The notes below the pieces were generated by a model that made no database searches, was not told where the DNA came from, and saw only the letters and a program-made list of their open reading frames with translations. This document shows, piece by piece, positions 1 through 6,550 of a stretch of DNA of 17,558 nt (within the stretch, counting starts at the first letter, position 1; each line of letters begins with the position of its first letter). A program made the translations under genes and the position numbers. Origin of the DNA: JAHHUH01 sp045123075 (lineage in GTDB: Bacteria > Bacillota > Negativicutes > Acidaminococcales > Acidaminococcaceae); assembly GCA_045123075.1 (NCBI GenBank), contig JBGVIJ010000070.1, forward strand, positions 1 to 17,558. The letters run 5' to 3'.

Positions 1-591
1 AGCACGCACGCCAGCATCTGCTAAAGCGTCAATAATTACGAACGCATATCCCGGTCCACAACCACTAACCGCAGTAATTGCTTCCAAAGCACTTTCTGCA
101 ACAACTTCTACTTCACCGCAAGAGCCAAAGATTGCTTTAGCTACTTCCAGCATTTCGTCAGTAACATTTTCATCACCACAAATTGCAGTCATGCCTGCGC
201 CTACTGCAAGGGGAGTGTTGGGCATAGTGCGGATAACCGGGAAGCCAGGAGCATAGCCATGCAGCATAGCCAAAGTTACGCTACCCATAATGGAAAGCAC
301 CCAAGCAGAGCTTTTGAATTCAGCAACCAAATCAGAGGTAATTGCTACAGGAGCAACTTGGGGTTTTACTGCAAAAATTACAAGATCTGCATTACGCACT
401 GCTTCTTTATTATCGGTAGTAGCATTTACGCCGTAGGTTTCTTTTAAATAGCTGCAGCGTTCTGCGCCATGTTCACCTACGGCAATAGTTTCGCCTGCAA
501 CTAAACCGCTACCAATAATTCCTTTGATGATGGCTTCTGCCATAGCACCGCCACCGATGAAAGCAATTTTATTTAAATTTAATTTTTCCAC
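1..591 (-). CDS. proC: Pyrroline-5-carboxylate reductase ProC (partial, C-terminus off the window)
   Basis: Catalyses the last step of proline synthesis, the NAD(P)H-dependent reduction of pyrroline-5-carboxylate, in the cytoplasm. My translation from a GTG at 589-591 gives 197 codons to the window edge. It starts with a Rossmann nucleotide-binding segment (KIAFIGGGAMAEAIIKGI), continues through the family-typical FAVKPQ and VIRTMPNTP motifs, and reaches the AVSGCGPGYAF segment at the start of the C-terminal domain. The C-terminal part, including the end of the dimerisation helices, lies beyond position 1. The GTG start lies inside the last codons of sepF, giving a 13-nt overlap, and is preceded by AAGGGTGA. 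Translation is therefore probably coupled to sepF. The identity is firm from motif order; only the start codon is inferred. Confidence 0.95.
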   Translation of the reverse strand, partial: MEKLNLNKIAFIGGGAMAEAIIKGIIGSGLVAGETIAVGEHGAERCSYLKETYGVNATTDNKEAVRNADLVIFAVKPQVAPVAITSDLVAEFKSSAWVLSIMGSVTLAMLHGYAPGFPVIRTMPNTPLAVGAGMTAICGDENVTDEMLEVAKAIFGSCGEVEVVAESALEAITAVSGCGPGYAFVIIDALADAGVRA

Positions 592-1229
592 GGTTGTTCA
601 CCCTTTTCATTATAGATGCTAATGCCTGCATCAATATCTACGTTTTTGGGAGCGCATACTAAAATGCTGCGACCAATCTTCTTCATGCTACCTTGTAAAG
701 CATAAATAGTGCCACTGATAAAATCAGTCATACGCTTGGTAACAATGTTATCAGTATTTTCAAAGTTCACTACTACGGGTTGGTTGCCACGCAAGTAGTC
801 TGCAATCTTTTGGGAATCGTCAAAAGTAGTAGGTTCAATAACAACTACACGCACTTGCTTATCAGCAATGGGCATAGCAACAGTTTTACCAGCAGGAGCA
901 ACAGGTTCTACAGCTTTTTCTGCATTCTTACGACTAAAGAAAGGACTAGCTTTTTTAGGAGCTTCCTCTTCTTTAGGTTCTTCCTTAGCCACTACAGGAG
1001 CAGCTTCTTCAACCTCTTCATCTTCAGCATTTTTCTTGCCAAAAAGACCAAAGCCAGTTTTCTTTTTAAACATCTCTTTTTTGGGAGCAGGTTCAAATTT
1101 AGGTTCAGGTTTTTCTACCTTTTCTGCCTTAGCAGGTTTCTTTTCTACGACCTCTTCTTCCTCCAAGATTTCGTCTTCGCTATCATCATATAAACCTAAA
1201 GCATCAACAATGCGTTCAATCAGTTTCAT
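579..1229 (-). CDS. sepF: Cell division protein SepF
   Basis: SepF tethers FtsZ to the membrane and helps assemble the division septum in Gram-positive lineages. The protein has the family layout. It begins with a short amphipathic membrane-binding helix (MKLIERIVDALGLYDD). A long low-complexity linker rich in Glu, Lys and Pro (about residues 17-115) follows, and then the compact SepF domain (about 120-205, with VRVVVIEPTTFDDSQKIADY, a VVVNFEN strand and the GTIYALQGSMKKIG helix). At 216 residues it is longer than the roughly 150-residue Bacillus protein, mostly because of the linker. I chose the ATG at 1227-1229 because GGTGAG sits just upstream. An in-frame GTG five codons earlier lacks a good site. 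It lies 18 nt after yggS and overlaps proC, the standard ylm-type division cluster arrangement. Confidence 0.95.
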   Translation of the reverse strand: MKLIERIVDALGLYDDSEDEILEEEEVVEKKPAKAEKVEKPEPKFEPAPKKEMFKKKTGFGLFGKKNAEDEEVEEAAPVVAKEEPKEEEAPKKASPFFSRKNAEKAVEPVAPAGKTVAMPIADKQVRVVVIEPTTFDDSQKIADYLRGNQPVVVNFENTDNIVTKRMTDFISGTIYALQGSMKKIGRSILVCAPKNVDIDAGISIYNEKGEQPWKN

Positions 1230-1247
1230 ATTCTCACCAACCACTTC

Positions 1248-1946
1248 TTAAAATTTTAAACTATAGTCACGTTGACCAAAAAGAGCAGTGCCTACACGAA
1301 CCATATTGGCACCCTCTTCAATGGCAACGGTGTAATCATTACTCATACCCATGGAAAGGCAATCCACTTCCGGATAAGCTTCCTTCAATCTACAGTAAGC
1401 ACGGTAGCCTGCTGCAAATACAGGACGAGTTTCTTCAATATCACTGCAAGCTTGGGCAATAACCATCAAGCCACGCAAGCGAATATTTTTATATTCACCA
1501 AGCTTTTCCAAAGTAGCAAGGTACTCATCTTTAGTGAAGCCTGTCTTTTGTTCTTCCTTAGCAATGTTCAATTGCAAAAGCACGTCTTGAACTTTACCAA
1601 TGCGAGCTGCTTCATCATTAATCAATGCCAGTAAACGCTCACTATCTATGGATTCAATCAAATCAAAAAGCTCTACGGCTTGACGAGCCTTGTTAGTTTG
1701 CAAATGACCAATCAAATGCCACTTGCCACCTGCAGGTAAAACTTCCTTTTTATGTTTTGCTTCCTGCACGCGATTTTCACCGATGCATTCCACACCTAAG
1801 GACAAAGCTTCTGTAATAACTTCCGGTGCATGATTTTTAGTAACAGCCACCAAAGTTACAGCATTGCCAGTTACCATTGCTTCCTTACGTTTTTGCAGGG
1901 AAGCTTCTATTTTTTCTTGTACTATTTTTAAATTATCTGCTAACAC
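1248..1946 (-). CDS. yggS: YggS/YlmE-family PLP homeostasis protein
   Basis: A cytoplasmic pyridoxal 5'-phosphate-binding protein (COG0325, PLPBP family) that buffers vitamin B6 and amino/keto-acid pools; no enzymatic activity is established for the family. The 232 residues show the single-domain alanine-racemase-like barrel. The PLP lysine is in VAVTKNH (Lys37), followed by ENRVQEA, WHLIGHLQTNKAR, the GLMVIA strand, and the phosphate-binding SMGMSNDY and VRVGTALFG segments near the C-terminus. The start is GTG (1944-1946), supported by AGGAGG seven nucleotides upstream. It is the first gene of the yggS-sepF-proC unit. In Firmicutes, yggS is commonly the neighbour of sepF, which supports both calls. 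Confidence 0.95.
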   Translation of the reverse strand: MLADNLKIVQEKIEASLQKRKEAMVTGNAVTLVAVTKNHAPEVITEALSLGVECIGENRVQEAKHKKEVLPAGGKWHLIGHLQTNKARQAVELFDLIESIDSERLLALINDEAARIGKVQDVLLQLNIAKEEQKTGFTKDEYLATLEKLGEYKNIRLRGLMVIAQACSDIEETRPVFAAGYRAYCRLKEAYPEVDCLSMGMSNDYTVAIEEGANMVRVGTALFGQRDYSLKF

Positions 1947-2034
1947 CTTTAGCCCTCCTGCACTAAATTTTGCATCATCGGACCTTCTGATGAATGTCTT
2001 TTAAACTAGAGTAAACCTACTTCTTCAATTTATA

Positions 2035-2063
2035 ATTTTATCATATTTAAAGCTAACGTACAA
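2035..2063 (-). promoter_or_regulatory. Candidate promoter of yggS-sepF-proC
   Basis: On the minus strand TTGTAC (2058-2063) and TAAAAT (2035-2040) are 17 nt apart. The -35 match is partial, so this is a weak prediction. It lies about 90 nt before the yggS start and just after the terminator of the previous unit. The leader between it and yggS has a small possible hairpin (TCATC/GATGA) and nothing else recognisable. Confidence 0.35.
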
Positions 2064-2070
2064 ATTAAAA

Positions 2071-2097
2071 CAGCACTCTGTCAGAAACAGAGTGCTG
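2071..2097 (-). terminator. Rho-independent terminator after the cyclase gene
   Basis: A perfect 11-bp stem, CAGCACTCTGT (2071-2081) with ACAGAGTGCTG (2087-2097), closes a 5-nt loop. On the minus strand it is followed by TTTT and then AT-rich sequence. It lies about 130 nt after the stop of the cyclase-family gene, beyond the structured element, and ends that unit before yggS. Confidence 0.8.
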
Positions 2098-2130
2098 CAA
2101 AATACAGTATAATTTTTCAAAACGAGTTAG

Positions 2131-2229
2131 AAGTACTGGATAGCTAGGCGGAACAAAATTGTGCAGCGATGGCGTACTAAGCGTACGTCGAACAAGCAAT
2201 TTTTGTGACAACAACGCTAGACAGTGCTT
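2131..2229. repeat. 99-nt nested inverted-repeat element, possible structured RNA or small mobile repeat
   Basis: Three nested pairs of complementary arms are visible. The outer arms are AAGTACTG (2131-2138) with CAGTGCTT (2222-2229), continued by TAGC (2141-2144) with GCTA (2216-2219) across a symmetrical GA/GA internal loop. The middle arms are ACAAAATTG (2153-2161) with CAATTTTTGT (2197-2206), with one bulged T. The inner hairpin is GGCGTAC (2171-2177) with GTACGTC (2183-2189) and a TAAGC loop. The two imperfect positions are G-U pairs only if the plus strand is the RNA. The element begins one base after the cyclase stop codon. I see no second copy in this window. Mobile repeat or RNA cannot be decided from one copy. 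Confidence 0.6.
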
Positions 2230-2230
2230 A

Positions 2231-2998
2231 TCACACGTTTTTGGGGGTGATTGCGTAAACGCGTACGGGCATACCGCTCGCACCTTCGATACGGGGCCAA
2301 GCAGCTACCAAAATTGCGCCTGCAGGAGCAACTTTGTCAAGATTGTTCAATACTTCGATTTGCAATTTTCCTTGTGCAAGTACATAGCGTTCGCAAGCCA
2401 AGTCGCCAGCTTCACAAGCAAGAGCGGAAGCATCGGTATCGAGAGTTTCGTGACCGTTTGCTGCAGCATTGCGTTCTTCATAAATGTATTTCAGAGCAGG
2501 CATGGACCAGCCGGGGAAGTTTTCACTGCCATCTTCTGCCATACCACAAATTGCATCCATGCTAGGCCAGTTTTTGCTCCAGTCAGTACGCAAAGCAACA
2601 AATGCACCGTCAGGAATAGCACCGTATTTAGCTTCATATTCTTTAATATCTTCAACAGTTACTGCGTAATGTACGTCTTCTTTTACTTTTTCAGTAACGT
2701 CGATAACGCACAAGGGGAACATCAATTGTTCTGCACCGTAATGTTCAGAAGTTTTGCCGTCTTTAATAAAGTGTGCAGGGAAGTCAATATGGGTACCAAA
2801 CTGACCAGGGAATTTAAAAGTATGGATAACGCATTCCAACATCGGATTGCCCCAATCGTAGCAAACCTTGCCAAGTTCTACAGAACCTTCAGGAATACCA
2901 CCCCAGTACGGGCTGTCATTGTTCAGAGAATGAGAAAGTTCTACCCATTCATATTCAGCTTTCATTTCGTTTAACATATCCCACAATTTGTAGCTCAT
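2231..2998 (-). CDS. Cyclase-family (KynB/isatin-hydrolase-like) metal-dependent hydrolase
   Basis: A 255-residue member of the cyclase/kynurenine formamidase superfamily, metal-dependent hydrolases of small amides, lactams or esters. The signature is GQFGTHIDFPAHF (about residues 64-76), the GTHxDxPxHF metal site, with Gln where the classical first metal-ligand His usually sits. ELSHSLNNDSPYWGG near the N-terminus and a C-terminal PAGAILVAAWPRIEGASG segment match the family fold. The substrate cannot be told: there is no tryptophan-catabolism gene nearby, so kynurenine formamidase activity should not be assumed. The ATG has a GGGGGA site and a good promoter about 40 nt upstream. It is a single-gene unit. 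The C-terminus abuts the structured element at 2131-2229. Confidence 0.85.
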   Translation of the reverse strand: MSYKLWDMLNEMKAEYEWVELSHSLNNDSPYWGGIPEGSVELGKVCYDWGNPMLECVIHTFKFPGQFGTHIDFPAHFIKDGKTSEHYGAEQLMFPLCVIDVTEKVKEDVHYAVTVEDIKEYEAKYGAIPDGAFVALRTDWSKNWPSMDAICGMAEDGSENFPGWSMPALKYIYEERNAAANGHETLDTDASALACEAGDLACERYVLAQGKLQIEVLNNLDKVAPAGAILVAAWPRIEGASGMPVRVYAITPKNV

Positions 2999-3034
2999 GA
3001 TTAATCCCCCTTGGTTATAAATTAATTTATAAAG

Positions 3035-3063
3035 AGTATATCATTTTCCAGTAAGCTTGTAAA
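3035..3063 (-). promoter_or_regulatory. Sigma70-type promoter of the cyclase gene
   Basis: On the minus strand TTTACA (3058-3063) and TATACT (3035-3040) are separated by exactly 17 nt. This is 5 of 6 at each box against TTGACA/TATAAT. It is placed about 37 nt before the cyclase ATG and downstream of the HD-operon terminator. Confidence 0.7.
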
Positions 3064-3098
3064 CATTTTGTTTTCCTCACAAAACCTTTTGTATGTAA

Positions 3099-3130
3099 AA
3101 ACACTCCACCGTATAAACAGCAGAGTGTTT
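3099..3130 (-). terminator. Terminator of the rlmD-to-HD operon
   Basis: AAACACTC (3099-3106) pairs with GAGTGTTT (3123-3130). Read as minus-strand RNA, the inner bases also pair through three G-U wobbles, giving a 14-bp stem with a UUAU loop followed by a U run. The wobbles work only in the minus-strand RNA. That agrees with its position 8 nt after the HD gene stop. Confidence 0.75.
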
Positions 3131-3137
3131 CTTTTTC

Positions 3138-3800
3138 TTACAGAACTTGTTGATTGTTAATAAATAATTGGAATTTAGTATTAAGCTTTTCGGCAGCTTT
3201 CTTGCATAAAAGCATACGCTCAATGAAAATTTCAAAGTATTCCATCACGCTACAGATATTAGTATCAATCTCAATGCGCAAGGTAATAATTTTAGCTTCC
3301 GCATCCACGGAAACCTCAGATTTAGTTACACCATAATTTACCCTATCGTGAATATCAAGAGCGATGGTTGCCTTGTCACGCACGCGAGTAGAACGTACAT
3401 CGCATTTATCTGCAATAATCAACGCAGCAGCTACAGGATTCACCGGGAAAGCAGTGCTTTCGTCGTGATTACCAATGGCAGTGATAATTGTTGCAGTATC
3501 TTCCGGGTCGCAGTGCATATTATCAAGAATACGGAACGCCATAACCGCGCCACTTTGTGCGTGATCCTTACGATTAATTACGTTACCGATATCGTGCATA
3601 AAACCTGCAATCGCCGCTAGCTCTGCCTCACGTTCACCATAACCAAGCTTTAACAGAATATCTCTTGCAACCACGCCAACCTTAGTAACGTGAGCAAAGC
3701 TATGTTCCGTATAACCTAAAGAACGCAAAGATTCATCTGCCTTTTTAATATAGGTTCTAATAGTTTCGTTATTTTTAATCTCTTCAAAAGTAATACGCAT
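3138..3800 (-). CDS. HD-domain metal-dependent phosphohydrolase
   Basis: A cytoplasmic 220-residue protein with an HD hydrolase domain. His37 (or His33) comes first, then the HD pair in GFMHDIGN (His69-Asp70), His80, His112 in GNHDEST, and Asp131 in IIADKCD. This order matches metal-dependent phosphohydrolases acting on nucleotides or other phosphoesters. It lacks the GYP signature of cyclic-di-GMP HD-GYP enzymes. The C-terminal 70 residues form a separate small domain rich in beta strands (AKIITLRIEIDTN). The ATG follows AAAGGA that overlaps the stop of the radical SAM gene 12 nt upstream, so the two are probably co-translated. The substrate is unknown, and the radical SAM partner is the main clue to its role. 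Confidence 0.85.
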   Translation of the reverse strand: MRITFEEIKNNETIRTYIKKADESLRSLGYTEHSFAHVTKVGVVARDILLKLGYGEREAELAAIAGFMHDIGNVINRKDHAQSGAVMAFRILDNMHCDPEDTATIITAIGNHDESTAFPVNPVAAALIIADKCDVRSTRVRDKATIALDIHDRVNYGVTKSEVSVDAEAKIITLRIEIDTNICSVMEYFEIFIERMLLCKKAAEKLNTKFQLFINNQQVL

Positions 3801-3812
3801 GATTCAAATCCT

Positions 3813-4934
3813 TTAGTACAATTCACCGGGACGATAGCCTGCAGGAAGTTCCTCTTCTTCCAAGAATTTGAAGTTTTCATCTTCCAGGATGGGCAGGAAC
3901 ACCCAGTAAGGAATCTTGGTGAATTCTGCACAATAATCGTTTGCACCAAACCACTTGCCTTCTTTTGCACCTAAGTTCATACCGCGAGCAAATTTAGTAC
4001 GGTTTGCGCAATCGTGAATTGCAATATCCCAGCCTTCTTCGTCAGCAATCTTCATCAGCTTCAAGGTCAGCTCTCTACTCCAAATGGGAGAAATATAACC
4101 TTGGCGGTAGATATACATGCTTTCGCCAGCGTAGTTTTCAATATTATTAGCGTTAAGGTGCAGCTCTGCGCAGTTAATGAAATCTACACCAGTTGCCAAA
4201 ATACGGTCTTTCTTTTGGAAGAAGGTTTCGTAAAATTCCGGAGTCATGGGAGTTTCGATACCAACGTGTTTGATGTATTTTTTAGCAATGCCAATAGCTT
4301 CGATAACTTTGTCGTTGCAATTGGTTGCACCCAAATTAAAGCGCAATTCATCAAGGCCAGCTTCGCCCAAAGCTTTCAAATTTTCTTCGGTAGCAAGGGT
4401 ACCGTTGGTGTACATATGTTGGTGAATACCAGCTTCGCTAAATTTACGGATAATGCTGTAGTATTTTTCAATTTCCATAAAGGGTTCAAGGTACACGTAA
4501 GAAATACCGGTAGGTTTTTCTTGTACGGAAAGCAATAAGTCAATATCGCGTTCATAATAGCGAGTACCGCCAATTTCCCACATACCTTCGCCAATGGGCA
4601 TAATGTTTTCTAAATCACCATAGTTATAGCAGAACTTGCATTTAATATTGCATTTGTTAGTTTTGCGGATTGCGGTCAAGCCAGTACCAGTAAGACAGGA
4701 ACGGCAACCACGAGCAAATTTATCAGCCTTGCCTACAAAATAGGTTCTGCCGTTAATGGATTGCAAACCTTTAATTTCGCTCAAAAGCTTTTCATTGCGT
4801 GCTTCAATAGCATCTTCAATTTGTGCAAAGGTAGCGTAAACAAGCTCCATTTGTTTCGGCATCAATTCTTCATCATCGGGAAGTTGAGCAAAAAATCTAA
4901 ACCACATTAAGGCATCTTTCTTAGCAATTTTCAA
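3813..4934 (-). CDS. Radical SAM protein of unknown substrate
   Basis: A 373-residue radical S-adenosylmethionine enzyme. The [4Fe-4S] cluster motif CxxxCxxC is at Cys95, Cys99 and Cys102 (NKCNIKCKFCYNYG). It is followed by barrel features: YLEPFMEIEKYYSIIRKF, the HMYTNGT strand, and GLDELRFNLGAT. Two further cysteines just upstream (GCRSC, Cys77 and Cys80) and two in the C-terminal part (HDCANR, NDYCAEF) could hold a second metal or cluster, but this is inference. The start is TTG (4932-4934), preceded by AAAGGATG at good spacing; the next in-frame Met is nine codons later. It is 24 nt after rhuM and 12 nt before the HD gene. I do not recognise a named pathway for it. Confidence 0.85.
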   Translation of the reverse strand: MKIAKKDALMWFRFFAQLPDDEELMPKQMELVYATFAQIEDAIEARNEKLLSEIKGLQSINGRTYFVGKADKFARGCRSCLTGTGLTAIRKTNKCNIKCKFCYNYGDLENIMPIGEGMWEIGGTRYYERDIDLLLSVQEKPTGISYVYLEPFMEIEKYYSIIRKFSEAGIHQHMYTNGTLATEENLKALGEAGLDELRFNLGATNCNDKVIEAIGIAKKYIKHVGIETPMTPEFYETFFQKKDRILATGVDFINCAELHLNANNIENYAGESMYIYRQGYISPIWSRELTLKLMKIADEEGWDIAIHDCANRTKFARGMNLGAKEGKWFGANDYCAEFTKIPYWVFLPILEDENFKFLEEEELPAGYRPGELY

Positions 4935-4958
4935 AATGTATCATCCTTTCGCAAATAG

Positions 4959-6098
4959 TTATTTACTGTTTTTCTTACTTTTTCTACCATATTTGTTATC
5001 CAACAAGCATATAGTATCAAGATAATCTTTCTCTACATCACTAATAGTTTTAGCTTTATATTTTTTGAACTCAGTAGTAGCTTTTTCAATAGCTTGCTTA
5101 TGACTTACACTACCGTTTCCTTGCAACAACTGTTCTCCGCTCATTGTCAGAATACGGTCTAAATGTTCAGCCCAATCTTTCATTGTCATTACTTGTTCTC
5201 GTTCAGCTTGTCTTTCTGCAAAATCAAGATAACCAGAAACAAGTTGTCCCATTGAACGTAATTCCTTTTCACTAAGATAATTCTTTGCAACAACAGCTTC
5301 TTTTAAAGTAGGTTGACTACCAGCAAATGTAGTTAAACCCATAAAATCTTTTTCAGCATCAGCTCTTGTATAAATAACTTCAGCAGCAGTTTGTCCATGA
5401 ATAGCATAATGCATTTTGTTTTGAACTTTTTTAAAGAACATTATGGAAATTTCAGCTTTCGGGTCATAGTCAACACTAGTTGCATAAATTTCTAAAACCT
5501 GTCTATAAAAAACTTTCTCAGAAGCACGGATATCTCTAATGCGTTCAAGCAATTCTTTAAAATATCCGCCACCGCCAAGATTTTTAAGGCGTTCATCATC
5601 CATTGCAAAACCTTTTTTAAGATATTCTTTCAGAATATTTGTAGCCCAAATTCTGAATTGAACACCTCTTTGAGATTTTACACGATAACCAACAGAAATA
5701 ATTACATCAAGATTGTAGTAATCAACCTGATAAACTTTTCCATCAGAAGCAGTTGTTGCAAAATTTGCAACAACTGCTTCTCTCATTAATTCTCCATCTT
5801 TAAACACATTTTTTATATGTCTAGAAATTGTAGACTTATCTCTCTGAAAAAGTTTTGCCATTTGATCAATAGATAGCCAAACAGTGTCACCATCAAAAGT
5901 AGTAGAAATTTTAGATAACCCATCTTCTGTTGTATAAATTATGATATTAGAATTTAATTCCAGCTCACTAATATTATTTTGCCAACTATATCGTTCTTTC
6001 ATTTTTTCAAGTTGTTCTTGTGCATCTAAAACTTTACCATCTTCAACTTCTTTCTCTGATATTTCTAAATTATGGAGTACATTATTCAAGTCTTTCAT
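4959..6098 (-). CDS. rhuM: RhuM-family protein with an antitoxin-like N-terminal extension
   Basis: RhuM-family proteins were named from a Salmonella pathogenicity island; their biochemical role is unknown, and they are common in accessory islands. The core runs from about residue 51 (IIIYTTEDG) with a helix-turn-helix region (VWLSIDQMAKLFQRDKSTIS, about 74-93). The family hallmarks YYNLDVIISVGYRVKS and FRIWATNILKEYLKKG (about 127-163) follow, then a helical C-terminal half. The first 40 residues are extra relative to typical members. Their segment EISEKEVEDGKVLDAQEQL resembles the C-terminal tail of Phd/RelB-type antitoxins. I chose ATG 6096-6098, with GGAGG before it, over an ATG five codons upstream. 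The gene is AT-richer than its neighbours and sits 19 nt after def and 24 nt before the radical SAM gene, suggesting acquisition into an operon. Confidence 0.88.
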   Translation of the reverse strand: MKDLNNVLHNLEISEKEVEDGKVLDAQEQLEKMKERYSWQNNISELELNSNIIIYTTEDGLSKISTTFDGDTVWLSIDQMAKLFQRDKSTISRHIKNVFKDGELMREAVVANFATTASDGKVYQVDYYNLDVIISVGYRVKSQRGVQFRIWATNILKEYLKKGFAMDDERLKNLGGGGYFKELLERIRDIRASEKVFYRQVLEIYATSVDYDPKAEISIMFFKKVQNKMHYAIHGQTAAEVIYTRADAEKDFMGLTTFAGSQPTLKEAVVAKNYLSEKELRSMGQLVSGYLDFAERQAEREQVMTMKDWAEHLDRILTMSGEQLLQGNGSVSHKQAIEKATTEFKKYKAKTISDVEKDYLDTICLLDNKYGRKSKKNSK

Positions 6099-6117
6099 AA
6101 AACCTCCATGCATTAAA

Positions 6118-6528
6118 TTAGATTATAATTCCTTCTAAATGGTCACACTCATGTTGAATAATTTGTGCAGTAAAACCACTGAACTTGCTGCGTTGTTTAC
6201 GCATTTTAATATCTTGGTATTCAACTTCAATGTTTTCATAACGAGTGCAAGCGCGTTCACCAATCAAAGAAAGGCAACCTTCTTCTGTTTCATAAGGCTT
6301 GTCCTTTTTAACGATTACAGGGTTGAACATTACCACATTAGTCTTACCAACATTGAATACAATAATTCGCTTACGCTCGCCAATCATATTCGCCGCCATG
6401 CCAACGCAACGGTCTGCATTGGCTTGCAGTGTGTCGAGCAAATCAATAGCAATATTTTTATCTTTTGCTGTTGCAGGCTCAGAAGGTTGAGCCAAGAACA
6501 GCACGTCTTTCATAATAGGCTTAATCAT
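6118..6528 (-). CDS. def: Peptide deformylase, short form
   Basis: Removes the N-formyl group from nascent proteins in the cytoplasm, using a metal held by Cys and two His. At 136 residues it is the compact form that ends directly after motif 3. Motif 1 is CVGMAANMIG, with Asn where classical enzymes have Gln. Motif 2 is EEGCLS, which supplies the metal-binding Cys. Motif 3 is QHECDHLEG, which supplies the two His and the catalytic Glu. The ATG is preceded by GGAGT. It lies 22 nt after the acetolactate decarboxylase gene and 19 nt before rhuM. The Asn in motif 1 and the lack of a C-terminal helix raise the possibility of reduced activity, or of being a second deformylase in this genome. Confidence 0.92.
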   Translation of the reverse strand: MIKPIMKDVLFLAQPSEPATAKDKNIAIDLLDTLQANADRCVGMAANMIGERKRIIVFNVGKTNVVMFNPVIVKKDKPYETEEGCLSLIGERACTRYENIEVEYQDIKMRKQRSKFSGFTAQIIQHECDHLEGIII

Positions 6529-6550
6529 AAGTTACTCCATCCATCAAACC

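Noticed and set aside
868..1251. Plus-strand open frame of 127 codons opposite sepF
   Set aside because: Serine/phenylalanine-rich product is the antisense shadow of the Glu/Lys-rich sepF linker. sepF itself is clear by family motifs.
2065..2283. Minus-strand open frame of 72 codons running through the terminator and structured element
   Set aside because: It overlaps the cyclase gene's end, the nested inverted repeats and the terminator. It has no ribosome site, and the reading frame is explained by the repeat itself.
2159..2974. Long plus-strand open frame of 271 codons opposite the cyclase gene
   Set aside because: Product is Phe/Cys/Ser-rich with no recognisable motif. The opposite strand encodes an intact cyclase-family protein with promoter and ribosome site.
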